Shown here: piece by piece, positions 44,391 to 53,341 of the stretch
Layout: each line of letters opens with the position of its first letter
Numbering within the stretch: the stretch's first letter is position 1
Assembly: GCA_020630875.1 (NCBI GenBank)
Contig: JAHDIH010000011.1
Location: 1 to 61,914 of the forward strand
Length of the DNA stretch: 61,914 bases
Source: Deltaproteobacteria bacterium
GTDB taxonomy: Bacteria > Myxococcota_A > Polyangia > Haliangiales > Haliangiaceae
Direction: 5' to 3'
Translations under genes and position numbers: made by a program
The notes under the pieces: generated by a model
The model's input: the letters and a program-made list of their open reading frames with translations, nothing else
Told to the model about the DNA's origin: nothing
Database searches by the model: none

Positions 44391-45872
44391 CTATTGAATA
44401 CTTACACGCCAGGTCACGCCGTCTGGACTGTCCATGACTTGAATGGACTTGGCGTCTAGCTCGGCGCGGATTTCATCGGCGCGGTCCCAGTCTTTGGCCG
44501 CACGAGCGGCTTTTCGCTCGTCTAGTAAGTTCTCCACATCGGTTGCCGTGATGCCTAACTTGCGAATGCACTTTTCGCGAACTTGAACAAAGAACTGTGC
44601 CGGCTCTTGCTGAAACAATCCAAGAGCATCCGCCACTTTTTTAAACCCTTGTATTGCTGGCTGAACGACCGGACCGCCGCGTTTCTTTGCCTTTTTGTGA
44701 TTCGAAAAGCGGTTGATCGCGCGTGCTAACTCAAACAAGTGACCAATAGGTTGCGCGGTATTGAAATCTTGGGCGAGAGACTGATCTAGTTTGTCGGCGA
44801 AAGAGTTGCCGAGCTGCCATACCGCCTTGGCATCATCACCAAGATCTGAGACTACCGTTGCTGCTGGCTCATTGCCCGCTAGACTTTGCGCTACCTCCAG
44901 GGCCTCGTACAGTCGGCACATCATCGCGAGCGCGGTGGGAAGCGCTTGGTCGTCCCATAGGAGCGGGGACCGGTAGTGGTTTTGCAAGTAGTACAATCTC
45001 AATACTTCGGCAGGATAATCTTCAAGCGCTGCTCGTACGTTGATCACATTGCCTAGACTTTTTCCCATCTTTTGACCAGCAGCCATATTGAGAAGTCCGT
45101 TGTGCATCCAATAGCGAGCGTAGGGTTTGCCGTGGCCACACTCCGATTGCGCGATTTCATTTTCGTGATGAGGAAACACGAGATCAAGACCACCTCCGTG
45201 AATGTCTATCGTCTCACCAATGCACTCAGCCGCCATGGCGGAGCATTCGATATGCCATCCCGGACGTCCTGCGCCCCAAGGGCTTTCCCAGCTCGGCTCT
45301 CCAGGTTTTACGGCTTTCCATAGTGCAAAATCTGCCGAGTTTTTTTTGCCTGCCGACTCATCAGCACTCCTCAGTTCGTCGACCTTTTGCCTGGATAGTT
45401 TTCCGTAGTCGCCACAAGAGGCTACGTCAAACCACACGCTCCCTTCGCTTTTGTAGGCGTGCCCACGCTCTAGTAAGGAACGTATCAGTGTGAATATTGC
45501 CTCCATTGATGTGGAAACTCGTGGTTCTTTATCGGGTCTTAACAGGCCGAGCGCATCACCGTCTTTATGAAACGCATCGATATATTTTTGCGCATAGGCT
45601 AGAGGATCTTCACCTGCCTCATTGGCTCTATTAATGATCTTATCATCTACATCGGTGAAATTTCGAACAAAGTTGACATCCCAACCTGCCGACCTCAGGT
45701 ATCGCACAAAACTATCAAATACAATCATGGCTCGAGCGTGCCCGATATGGATATGATCGTAGACAGTCATGCCGCAAACGTAAATCCCAACTTTGCCAGC
45801 CTCAATCGGCTCAAAAGACTCGGCGTTTTTAGTAAGTGTATTATAGAGGGAGAATGCTGATGGCATGCCCAA
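44391..45872 (-). CDS. cysS: Cysteinyl-tRNA synthetase with variant KMGKS motif
   Basis: 493 residues (E. coli 461). Class I synthetase that charges tRNA-Cys. HIGH motif HIGHAR with preceding YVCGMTVYDH (zinc Cys), FTDVDDKI, zinc ligands in WHIECSAMA and FPHHENEIAQSE. The second class I motif, KMSKS in most members, reads KMGKS; the last catalytic Lys is retained. The C-terminal domain includes LLDERKAARAAKDWDRADEIR. ATG at 45866 is an alternative start. Last gene of the map-hemB unit. Confidence 0.95.
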   Translation of the reverse strand: MGMPSAFSLYNTLTKNAESFEPIEAGKVGIYVCGMTVYDHIHIGHARAMIVFDSFVRYLRSAGWDVNFVRNFTDVDDKIINRANEAGEDPLAYAQKYIDAFHKDGDALGLLRPDKEPRVSTSMEAIFTLIRSLLERGHAYKSEGSVWFDVASCGDYGKLSRQKVDELRSADESAGKKNSADFALWKAVKPGEPSWESPWGAGRPGWHIECSAMAAECIGETIDIHGGGLDLVFPHHENEIAQSECGHGKPYARYWMHNGLLNMAAGQKMGKSLGNVINVRAALEDYPAEVLRLYYLQNHYRSPLLWDDQALPTALAMMCRLYEALEVAQSLAGNEPAATVVSDLGDDAKAVWQLGNSFADKLDQSLAQDFNTAQPIGHLFELARAINRFSNHKKAKKRGGPVVQPAIQGFKKVADALGLFQQEPAQFFVQVREKCIRKLGITATDVENLLDERKAARAAKDWDRADEIRAELDAKSIQVMDSPDGVTWRVSIQ

Positions 45873-45911
45873 TAGAACAACGAGACTATCGGATTTAAAA
45901 GAGCTAAATGG

Positions 45912-46742
45912 CTAATTTAGGCCGCGAGCCGTAAGAAAAGCCGATGTAGCGCTCAAGGAATGAGGCTCTTCGCCCAATCCCATCTGCGTTCGGAAGTCCG
46001 TAATAACTTTGCCATACTCTGCGTCTGAGGAGAGCAAGTGCAAGGCAGTCCAAAGCTCTTTACGAAAGCTCAGCCAGTCTTGGCGACGTTGGTCGTCTGT
46101 TAGACTTGTTAGACGAATCAATAGAGCTAGATGTTGCTTATGGAGCTTTTGAATCTCGGAGCTGTGAAAGTGTGAAGGATGTTGCTTTGCTAGATCACCA
46201 AAGCCTCTCGCGAGTGCTGCAATATTCGAAACGTTGCCGATAAACATTTTTCCTTCGAACGCAGGACTGAGCCTGGCGCGCAGTGCAAGAAACTTCCGTT
46301 CCTGTTGCGGCAAAATGGCAGAAAATTTTCCGCGAATGTAGTCGGTGTCAATTCTTACATCACTTACTTGCCCATCAACAAAAATGGATTCGAGACCATT
46401 TTTTGCTAAGTTTCCCTTAGCAAAGTGCTTTTGAAGAGCGCCGGGAGAACCTCGCAACTCCGTGGTTACTTTTCGCGCAGTTGCGAGCCATTGGTAGTAT
46501 GCATTGCTTGCTTGTTTATCCGATAAGTCGCTGTGTATTTCTAGCAGTCGAGACGTTGCAACTCCCACTGAAGAAGGTACTAGCGGTAATTCGTTTAATT
46601 GGAGCACGTAGTCCTCCACTAATGGGCTGGACGTTACCGAGCCGGTTGGGACTATTGACGCGAGCTTGTGATTTTGACGAGGGGAGTCTTGCTGGCTTTG
46701 ACAAGCGAAAACAAACCCCAAAACTACCAAACCGTATCTCAC
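45912..46742 (-). CDS. Putative lipoprotein
   Basis: 276 residues. The signal MRYGLVVLGFVFAC has a lipobox with Cys14, followed by Gln/Ser-rich linker. The mature part is mostly helical (ATARKVTTELRG, HKQHLALLIRLTSLTDDQRR). I recognise no family. It lies between an amidohydrolase and cysS on the same strand with short gaps. Confidence 0.6.
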   Translation of the reverse strand: MRYGLVVLGFVFACQSQQDSPRQNHKLASIVPTGSVTSSPLVEDYVLQLNELPLVPSSVGVATSRLLEIHSDLSDKQASNAYYQWLATARKVTTELRGSPGALQKHFAKGNLAKNGLESIFVDGQVSDVRIDTDYIRGKFSAILPQQERKFLALRARLSPAFEGKMFIGNVSNIAALARGFGDLAKQHPSHFHSSEIQKLHKQHLALLIRLTSLTDDQRRQDWLSFRKELWTALHLLSSDAEYGKVITDFRTQMGLGEEPHSLSATSAFLTARGLN

Positions 46743-46778
46743 GCTCTGAGTGTAGCATCGCCGCTCGTAAAGTACAGT

Positions 46779-48107
46779 TTAGATGCTTTTTCGTAGTGAT
46801 TGATAGCGCTTGCTAGCTTCGTGAACGGTTTGAGCGTAGTGGTCGGACTTGCAAATTGAGCTGTGGTTAAAGTCTTCGGTCAGCCATTGGCCCATGGTCA
46901 TCATTCGACGAATGGCGGGGGCCGCATTGGAGTAGGCTAAGGCTCGCACTGCATTTTCTCCTGGCCAAAGTGCGGGGTGGTTCTTGTCGTAGACCACGAG
47001 ATTGGCAATGGCACCAGGAGTTATTGCTCCCGCTAAAAACTGAGGATGTAATGCGCCCGGTAAATGACTTGCTCGCGAAACTAAGTACTCCGGCGACCAA
47101 ATGCTCGCGTTGTTCTTTCTGGCGGACTCTCTGGAAGTGTCTTCCGGATCGTTGGAAAGGTGATGGGCCGCTACCGTGCTCACGCTCGATATCTCTCGTT
47201 GAAGATTCATGCTGTCGTTGCTGGCTGCGCAGTCGGTGGCGATCGTCCAATCAATACCTTGGTTTTCATAGGCTACGATGTTGGCAGGTTCTGCAAACTG
47301 GCTTTGAGACAGCAAACAATACGCAATCGTTTGTGATTCAAGAAGTCGGTAGTCTTCGGCGCTTAAGTAAATTGCATGGGCCCAAAGGTTTTTTCTTGAG
47401 AAGCAGCCCAGATCGGCCATTCGCCGGGTGGGAGTTTTCTGGTAAGCAGAAAGGGACCGGTGCCATTCTTCTCTCGACTGAGAAAGATGAGCGTGAATAG
47501 GAACATTGAGAGAGTCTGAAATGTAGGTGCAGGTTTTCCAAAGTTCGTCGCTTACCGTATCTGTGGCATGGGGACCAACTGCAGACCAGATTCCATTACT
47601 TTGCCAAGTTTCAGCATTTAACGACTCCGTAGCTTGCAGCTGTTTTTCTAAGCTAGTCACTCCCGGGCCGCTAACGTCTTGTAGTGTTGGGGCGACAACG
47701 CCGCACAATTTTGTGTCGGCAATGGCTCTTGCTACGGACTCGCCTGCGTAATAGTGGTCCCATACGAGTCCGGTGCCGGAGAGTAGAGCTTCGTAGGCGC
47801 CGATTGCCGCAAACGTGTAGATGTCATCATTGCTGAGCTTGCTCTCAACCTTGAAGAATATGTCTTCCACCATGTTGGCTTCTTGACCTGATGTGAGTCC
47901 TCGAAGGGAGTGAAGTGCCAGATGGGTATGGCTGTTTACCAATGCTGGAGCAAGGATGGCATCGCGCAAATGAATGTCTGCATCTGCCATGTCCAGGTCG
48001 GAAGTTTGTACGGAAGTGATGGTCGCGTCTTTTATGGTGACCAGCGCCGGCGATTCTACGACCTGACGCCCGGTAGGTAGTACGACCGAATCACAATAAA
48101 TCTTCAC
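46779..48107 (-). CDS. Amidohydrolase, S-adenosylhomocysteine deaminase / chlorohydrolase-like
   Basis: 442 residues. Metal-dependent hydrolase with HxH in LVNSHTHLAL, later metal ligands in HAHLSQ and WAHAIY and the catalytic Asp in TDCAASNDSMN. N- and C-terminal strands form the composite beta-sandwich (ending GAITPGAIANLVVYDKNHP). The family deaminates or dechlorinates purines and triazines; the natural substrate is often S-adenosylhomocysteine, 5'-methylthioadenosine or a related adenosine. GTG start overlaps the hemB stop (TAGTG). Confidence 0.88.
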   Translation of the reverse strand: MKIYCDSVVLPTGRQVVESPALVTIKDATITSVQTSDLDMADADIHLRDAILAPALVNSHTHLALHSLRGLTSGQEANMVEDIFFKVESKLSNDDIYTFAAIGAYEALLSGTGLVWDHYYAGESVARAIADTKLCGVVAPTLQDVSGPGVTSLEKQLQATESLNAETWQSNGIWSAVGPHATDTVSDELWKTCTYISDSLNVPIHAHLSQSREEWHRSLSAYQKTPTRRMADLGCFSRKNLWAHAIYLSAEDYRLLESQTIAYCLLSQSQFAEPANIVAYENQGIDWTIATDCAASNDSMNLQREISSVSTVAAHHLSNDPEDTSRESARKNNASIWSPEYLVSRASHLPGALHPQFLAGAITPGAIANLVVYDKNHPALWPGENAVRALAYSNAAPAIRRMMTMGQWLTEDFNHSSICKSDHYAQTVHEASKRYQSLRKSI

Positions 48108-49090
48108 TAGCCGAGGGCCTCAGCCAGATCCATTGCGGCGTATGTGAGAATGGCGTCGGCTCCTGCTCGTTTAATAGAAACGACGCTCTCCCACATCGTT
48201 TTGCGCAAATCGAGCCATCCGTTTTGTCCCGCGGCATGGAGCATCGCGTATTCGCCACTGACGTGATAGGCAAGGGTCGGTACTTTGAAATTCGTTTTAA
48301 CGCGATAGATAACATCTAAGTAGGGCAGAGCCGGCTTGACCATTACCCAATCGGCCCCTTCTTCCAGATCCAAGCGAACCTCCCTGAGCGCTTCATCGGA
48401 GTTACCAGGATCCATTTGGTAGGTTCTTTTGTCCGCACTTCCTAGTGCTGCGCTTGAGCCGACCGCATCGCGAAACGGTCCGTAAAAAGAAGAAGCGTAC
48501 TTTGCGGCATAGGATAAAACGATCTTGTTTTTGTGACCTGAGTTGTCTAAAGCTGCTCGGATTGCGCCAATTCTGCCGTCCATCATATCGGAAGGAGCTA
48601 GGACGTCCGCGCCTGCCTCTGCTTGAATCACCGCTTGTTTGCAAAGGGCGTCGACAGTTTCATCGTTTAGAACTGCTCCATCGGAAACGATTCCATCTTG
48701 ACCGTGACTGGTAAACGGATCGAGGGCAACGTCGCAAATGATTCCTAGGTCGGGAGCCTTGTTCTTGATGGCTTTTGTCGCTTTGCATACCAAGTTGGTC
48801 GGATCCCATGCGTGAGTTCCGCCTTCGTCTTTGTGCTTGTCGCTAATCACCGGAAACAAGGCGACAGCTTGTATCCCCAGCGATTTCGCTTTTTTACCAG
48901 CATCGGCAACGTCTTTTACGGTCATTCGCGCGACTCCTGGCATGGATGGCACAGGTTCCGTTGATTTTTCATCGTGAACAAAAAGCGGAAGTATCAAGTC
49001 CGAAGGATGCAACCTGCTTTCTTGGACGAGCTGCCGCGACCAACTTTGATGCCTTGCTCGGCGTAGCCTTAAGGATGGAAAACCGCTCAT
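48107..49090 (-). CDS. hemB: Porphobilinogen synthase (delta-aminolevulinate dehydratase)
   Basis: 327 residues from ATG 49090, which overlaps the map stop in ATGA and has AAAGGTAG upstream. Condenses two 5-aminolevulinate molecules to porphobilinogen in haem synthesis. Schiff-base lysines Lys197 (SYAAKYAS) and Lys252 (VMVKPALPYLD). At the metal site the sequence is DVALDPFTSHGQDG (Asp120, Asp124), the magnesium/alternate-metal form instead of the zinc-cysteine triad. Confidence 0.97.
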   Translation of the reverse strand: MSGFPSLRLRRARHQSWSRQLVQESRLHPSDLILPLFVHDEKSTEPVPSMPGVARMTVKDVADAGKKAKSLGIQAVALFPVISDKHKDEGGTHAWDPTNLVCKATKAIKNKAPDLGIICDVALDPFTSHGQDGIVSDGAVLNDETVDALCKQAVIQAEAGADVLAPSDMMDGRIGAIRAALDNSGHKNKIVLSYAAKYASSFYGPFRDAVGSSAALGSADKRTYQMDPGNSDEALREVRLDLEEGADWVMVKPALPYLDVIYRVKTNFKVPTLAYHVSGEYAMLHAAGQNGWLDLRKTMWESVVSIKRAGADAILTYAAMDLAEALG

Positions 49091-49917
49091 GATTCTACCT
49101 TTCTGGGCGTCCAATCAGAAAAAATCTCACTGTTTTCCAAAACGCCATCTCGTTTTGTAAGTACTTCGACACCATCTTCCGTAACTAGCAACGTGTGTTC
49201 GAATTGCGCGGACAGTTTTCTGTCGGTGGTAACAGCGGTCCACTGATCTGGCAAAATCTCAGCATGCCATTCGCCAACGTTAATCATTGGTTCGATTGTA
49301 AAAATCATCCCGGCTTTTATTCGTCGTCCCTTGTTACGTTCTCCAAAATGCAGAATCGCTGGTGGTTCGTGAAACTTTCTTCCAATCCCATGCCCCGTAA
49401 ATTGACGGACCACCGACAGGTTTTGGCCTTCGGCGAATTCTTGAATGGCCGCACCTATGTCGCCAATCCTTGCTCCGGGTTTAACCTCCGCGATGCCTAA
49501 CTCCAGGCTGCGTCTTGCTACCTCCGTGACATGAATTGCCTCATCAGATGGGGTGCCGACATAGAACGTGGCAGAGTTGTCGCCATGAAAGCCGTCGACG
49601 ATATGGGTAATGTCGACGTTGATAATATCGCCATCCTGCAGAATTACGCCTTTGGAAGGAATTCCATGGCAGATGACTTCATTGATAGAGGTGCAAACGC
49701 TTTTCGGAAAAGGAACGTTTCCAGACCCTTTATAACCAAGCGGCGCTGCAATGGCACCTTTGGCTTTGGTGTCGGCAACCACGAAAGCATCTATGTCTTC
49801 AGTCGAGATGCCAGGTTTGATAATTTTTCCCACCGCAGACAGCGTCTCTGCCGCAAGTCGACAAGCGATACGCATTCCTTCAATTTCCTTCGCGGATTTT
49901 ATCGTAACGGCTACCAC
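49087..49917 (-). CDS. map: Methionine aminopeptidase, type I
   Basis: 276 residues (E. coli 264). Removes the initiator Met. The five metal ligands are in INVDITHIVDGFHGDNSATF (two Asp), GHGIGRKFHEPP (His), FTIEPMI (Glu) and QFEHTLLV (Glu). First gene of a minus-strand unit map-hemB-amidohydrolase-lipoprotein-cysS. The 98-base gap to the divergent 50024 gene should hold its promoter. Confidence 0.97.
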   Translation of the reverse strand: MVAVTIKSAKEIEGMRIACRLAAETLSAVGKIIKPGISTEDIDAFVVADTKAKGAIAAPLGYKGSGNVPFPKSVCTSINEVICHGIPSKGVILQDGDIINVDITHIVDGFHGDNSATFYVGTPSDEAIHVTEVARRSLELGIAEVKPGARIGDIGAAIQEFAEGQNLSVVRQFTGHGIGRKFHEPPAILHFGERNKGRRIKAGMIFTIEPMINVGEWHAEILPDQWTAVTTDRKLSAQFEHTLLVTEDGVEVLTKRDGVLENSEIFSDWTPRKVES

Positions 49918-50023
49918 TGAATGATCCTAGGACCGGCATGGTGTTAGCGCAAGTCACGAGGGAACGATTTAGCGAGTCGAGTCAACGTTTTGATCAAGCG
50001 AACGACAAAGGATTGTGCACCGA

Positions 50024-50437
50024 ATGTTTGTCGTCATGTTGCTTGTGGTTGGATGCAGGCCTTCACTTGAGGGGCCCGAGAGTCCATCTCGCTGTGGTCC
50101 CGCTGCGGTGGGAGAACGAGCAGCTGGGCATGCTTTAAGCCTTGGCGGGCAGGTCATGCAAATTTCTGACTTGTCGAACCGGTATGGTGTTCAAGTCATC
50201 GAAGGCCCCGGTCTCGGCTCCGTTTTAGCTCTTCGTAATCATCTTGGCGAAGAGATCTGGCGTCACGCCTTGGGGGCGAACGTTTCAAGCGTCTGTATTG
50301 TTCCTGGACGTTCTGTCTTCGATTTGGATTTGATGCACTCTCGCTGTCGTCGTCGCATTTCGATTCATATTGCCGGAGGTAAGGTTTTTGCAGAAGAAGT
50401 AGGTTGCGTGATGATTGGCTTTTTACTTGAGGGTTAA
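50024..50437 (+). CDS. Small lipoprotein
   Basis: About 137 residues from ATG 50024, giving MFVVMLLVVGC with lipobox; GTG 50015 is an alternative. The mature part has a few Cys and a repeated Gly/Ser pattern, ending hydrophobic (CVMIGFLLEG). The segment reading YGVQVIEGPGLGSVLALRN is beta-like. No family recognised. It lies 12 bases upstream of the CruF-like gene and is likely co-transcribed with it. Confidence 0.5.
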   Translation: MFVVMLLVVGCRPSLEGPESPSRCGPAAVGERAAGHALSLGGQVMQISDLSNRYGVQVIEGPGLGSVLALRNHLGEEIWRHALGANVSSVCIVPGRSVFDLDLMHSRCRRRISIHIAGGKVFAEEVGCVMIGFLLEG

Positions 50438-50449
50438 GTAGCGTGGGGC

Positions 50450-51271
50450 GTGATCGGTTTCGAAATAGCTTGCTTAGTCACAATATTGTTGACGTTGGCT
50501 TTCATGGCACGGGAGCAGGGGCTCAAGCCTTTGCTTCGAGACTACGTCACGATACTTGCTTGCGCCTGGTGTTGTGAAAACTTTGCGATTCGGACGTACG
50601 AACATTACTGGTACTCCACGGATTGGCACCTGTTTATTGATCGGGTGCCGCTGTTCATCGTCTTGATTTGGCCTCTAGTCATTCTATCGGGAGTCCAGGT
50701 CGTGACAGCTTTAAGAAGTTCTGGTTCGCACCCCGGATGGTTAGCCGTTTTCGTTGGCTTAGATGCTTCATTGGTTGAAGTTGTGGCGACTAACTCTGGG
50801 CTTTGGACCTGGGCAGAAGGTGGTCACCTCAATGTTCCTTTCGCTGGCATCGCTGGTTGGGCTGCCTTTGCGGCAGCGTCTGCACTTTGCTTGAAAGCCC
50901 GATCTTGGATCGTAGGTATGGCTGCAACCATTGTAGTGACTCATGGAATCATCGTAGCGACGTGGTGGGGAGGGCTAAAGTGGGTGTTTCGTGAGCCTGT
51001 CTCTCCATGGGTCGGTTGGGCGTTGACCTCAATGCTCGCGTTTGTCGCGGCAGTCTGCGCAGTGAAGGCGAGACGTAGTAAGCGCGGAATTGAGCTTTCG
51101 ACAGCGGTACCGAGGCTTATTGCAACGTCCGTATTTCTTTACTTGATGATTTTTAGGCCCGGGCCGAATGCTTGGTGGATTCATCTGTTAATTGTGGCAG
51201 TTCCTTATTTGGTCGCTACAAAATGGCTACCCCAAAAAGATATTGGCGGGAAGGCCGGCTCTCAGCCATAA
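50450..51271 (+). CDS. CruF-like (DUF422) carotenoid hydratase-type membrane protein
   Basis: 273 residues, GTG start, about seven hydrophobic helices. The layout and motifs resemble the DUF422/CruF family: a YEHYWYS loop, RVPLFIVLIWPLVILSG, NSGLWTWAEGGHLNVPFAGIAGW and a C-terminal helix pair. CruF adds water to acyclic carotenoid ends (1',2'-hydratase). No phytoene synthase or desaturase is in the window, so the substrate is inferred. It converges with, and overlaps by 45 bases, a UbiA prenyltransferase. Confidence 0.65.
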   Translation: MIGFEIACLVTILLTLAFMAREQGLKPLLRDYVTILACAWCCENFAIRTYEHYWYSTDWHLFIDRVPLFIVLIWPLVILSGVQVVTALRSSGSHPGWLAVFVGLDASLVEVVATNSGLWTWAEGGHLNVPFAGIAGWAAFAAASALCLKARSWIVGMAATIVVTHGIIVATWWGGLKWVFREPVSPWVGWALTSMLAFVAAVCAVKARRSKRGIELSTAVPRLIATSVFLYLMIFRPGPNAWWIHLLIVAVPYLVATKWLPQKDIGGKAGSQP

Positions 51272-52147
51272 GTAGTTTCCGGCCAGATAAAATAGCAACA
51301 AACCGGTACCCAAATGGGTGATGAAAATGCAGTTTTGCTTTGTGATAGTCGTTTTCCAGCGTGAAAATAATACAAAGTGAATCATCGGGGCCGCGATCAT
51401 TAAAAGTTCTCGGATCCCTAAATGAGACGTCAAAAAGCCTGCCAGGAGTATCGTGGAACTTATTGCAAGAAGTGCGTAGTTAATACGAACAGAGGCTTCC
51501 GAGCCATGAACCACCGGGTAGGTTGGGACGCCTTCTTCGGTATCTCCCACCACGTCTCTAATGTCGTAGGCGATTTCATAGGTCATTTCGAACGTTAGAA
51601 AAAAGCCGACCAACAGCCAGAAGGTTGCATCGCTCATTACGCTGGCGCTTGCCAGGAGCGTATGGGGGTACACAAAACAAGTGAAAAAGAAGATTACCGC
51701 AGAACCGAAGTTTTTGAAAAAGTACAGTTCCTTGAGCCTGGTAGCACCACCTGGGAACGGAATGAGCTTGAAGTTGTAAAAAACGCCAAGCGCAAAGACT
51801 ACGGTGCGCCAGATCGTAAGTTCTGGTGTTTGCAAATGGGACCAAACCATCGAACCAACGAGAAGAATCACGCAACTCACCGCAATGGTTGTTACGTTGC
51901 GCCGGACCAACTCGGTTCCCGGAATATTGTTACGCTCATCTTCGGCAAGGTCGGTAACTCGATTTAGTAAGTTTATGAAGAACCAGTCGATAGCGACGCA
52001 CAACGTGAGAGTCCAGAGGTATTGTCCGGACATTAGCCAACCAAAAACAACTTGCGCGGCCATAGCAACTAAAATGATATGCCCACGACAGATGTACATC
52101 AGCTCACTAAGCCAACTGGTCTTGTTGTCTTCCACTGATACGGACAT
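51227..52147 (-). CDS. UbiA-family prenyltransferase
   Basis: 306 residues from ATG 52147 with AGGAAA upstream. About nine membrane helices. Both metal-binding Asp-rich motifs are present: NLLNRVTDLAEDERNN (NxxxDxxxD) and YDIRDVVGDTEEG (second DxxxD). It transfers an isoprenoid chain to an acceptor in the membrane. UbiA-type lycopene elongases work with CruF in C50 carotenoid synthesis, and a CruF-like gene is its convergent neighbour, so a carotenoid or related lipid acceptor is the leading idea. It follows the TPR-like gene by 4 bases. Confidence 0.88.
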   Translation of the reverse strand: MSVSVEDNKTSWLSELMYICRGHIILVAMAAQVVFGWLMSGQYLWTLTLCVAIDWFFINLLNRVTDLAEDERNNIPGTELVRRNVTTIAVSCVILLVGSMVWSHLQTPELTIWRTVVFALGVFYNFKLIPFPGGATRLKELYFFKNFGSAVIFFFTCFVYPHTLLASASVMSDATFWLLVGFFLTFEMTYEIAYDIRDVVGDTEEGVPTYPVVHGSEASVRINYALLAISSTILLAGFLTSHLGIRELLMIAAPMIHFVLFSRWKTTITKQNCIFITHLGTGLLLFYLAGNYLWLRAGLPANIFLG

Positions 52148-52151
52148 TACG

Positions 52152-52976
52152 TCAGGTTTCCTGTTCCGCCAAGCCACTAGACGTCCACCAGCGAAATAGT
52201 GAAGGCGCGATCTCTTTTAGCGGAATGGTATCGAGCCAAAGGCTGGCTGTTTCCGCGCAATCTCGCGCTTCGCTTTCTTGTCCTCTTTTTTGGTAGGCCC
52301 AAGCGATAAGAGCCAAGAGAAAAACCGCTTGCGAAGTGGTTGCTTGCCGCTGCAGCTCCGTAAGGTCTTTTGAGAAGTCGTTGGGCGATTGTTTAAAAAA
52401 ACAGTGCAGAAGACTCGTCGTTGCGATCTGCAACTGGAAATACTGTCCCTCCGGCGGAGCTTGGCTTTGCGTCTCGGGCAAAGCGCGGGTCTCGAGCAGA
52501 GTCAATTGGCAGTGGTCGAAATAGACGACCCAGAACATGGGGTCGCTGAGGTACGACTTCTGGGTTTTCAGGAGGTTCAGACATTCGCTGAGGGCATCCA
52601 ATGCAAGTTGCCGATTGCCCGTGTGCCAGCAAACTTTGCTTTTTAAATATAATTGTCGCGGTTTGGCATGGGGGGGGATGGCTTTTCTTTGGAGGCTTTG
52701 GGAAATCGACTTGGCGTTATCCAGCTCTCCTGCGGCCACCAAGTGCAAGGCTTCCGTAATGCTTGAGTCGAAACGGCTGCTCCAAGCAGAAGAAGTCAGA
52801 ACGATAGCGCCGACTAACAGCCCTACAAAAGCACTTCCTGCGATAAGCCCCGCAGCTAGGCCTCCAGCTGCGGCCAATCCTCCCTTGCTCAGCATTGCTA
52901 TCGTTCTTGCTCGGGTAGCACCACGCTTGGATAATGGATCTCCGTGCTGGTTGATTGTGATCAGCTGTTCCAACAA
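52152..52976 (-). CDS. Membrane-anchored TPR-like protein
   Basis: 274 residues from a TTG start (52976); the start is uncertain, since the first ATG would be 27 codons in. A Gly/Ala-rich hydrophobic segment at ~32-65 is the membrane anchor. The rest is helical with TPR-like units (LDNAKSISQSLQRKA, RQLALDALSECLNLLK, ESEARDCAETASLWLD). Upstream of the UbiA gene on the same strand and probably co-transcribed. Role unknown. Confidence 0.6.
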   Translation of the reverse strand: MLEQLITINQHGDPLSKRGATRARTIAMLSKGGLAAAGGLAAGLIAGSAFVGLLVGAIVLTSSAWSSRFDSSITEALHLVAAGELDNAKSISQSLQRKAIPPHAKPRQLYLKSKVCWHTGNRQLALDALSECLNLLKTQKSYLSDPMFWVVYFDHCQLTLLETRALPETQSQAPPEGQYFQLQIATTSLLHCFFKQSPNDFSKDLTELQRQATTSQAVFLLALIAWAYQKRGQESEARDCAETASLWLDTIPLKEIAPSLFRWWTSSGLAEQET

Positions 52977-53000
52977 CCCGAATATGAGGCAGGGTCATGT

Positions 53001-53237
53001 TTATTGCAACAGGTATTGTTTCCGATGCTTTTTTACTCGTGCTTCCATTCGCTGTGCAGTACCTCTTGATGAGAATGGGCCGAGGACCCGAACGACGCGC
53101 CAGGGGCGATGGGCCCGCGTCGACTTAGCACCGCCAGGAAGCTCTCCATTGTGTTGCTTCACGCGTTTTTTGACATCCAGAGCGATGCCAACGTAGGTGC
53201 GGCGGTTGGGAGATCGTAGAATGTACAGAAAATACAG
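53001..53237 (-). CDS. Small GIY-YIG nuclease-domain protein (non-standard start)
   Basis: 78 codons on the minus strand from CTG 53237 to TAA 53001. The GIY-YIG pattern is clear: YILRSPNRRTYVGIALDVKK (Y-I-L and Y-V-G) followed by RVKQHN and GAKSTRAHRPW, as in small UPF0213-like endonuclease-fold proteins, with a conserved Glu near the end (RMEARVKKH). No ATG, GTG or TTG lies between the upstream stop and the first motif, so initiation is at CTG or the gene is damaged at its 5' end. The function of small GIY-YIG proteins is not established. Confidence 0.68.
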   Translation of the reverse strand: MYFLYILRSPNRRTYVGIALDVKKRVKQHNGELPGGAKSTRAHRPWRVVRVLGPFSSRGTAQRMEARVKKHRKQYLLQ

Positions 53238-53311
53238 GGCTTAAAAGTACCGAACGGGAAAGGTGATGTGAATTCATAGCCGTCGCAGGTTCGATTTATT
53301 ACTGTTTTTCT

Positions 53312-53324
53312 GGTATCTTCCGGC
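53312..53324 (+). promoter_or_regulatory. Candidate extended -10 promoter of the citrate synthase gene
   Basis: TGG-TATCTT (53311-53319) fits an extended -10 box and precedes a short 5' untranslated region with AAGGAG before the GTG. GGTATCTTCCGGC is identical to 13 bases upstream of the SspB-like gene. Confidence 0.35.
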
Positions 53325-53341
53325 TGTTATAAGGAGAAATC

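Noticed and set aside
52537..53196. Plus-strand open frame of 219 codons
   Set aside because: It runs antisense to the TPR-like gene and the GIY-YIG frame, both with better protein features.
53282..53300. tRNA T-loop-like GCAGGTTCGATTT upstream of gltA
   Set aside because: No acceptor stem, D-arm or anticodon arm can be built around it.
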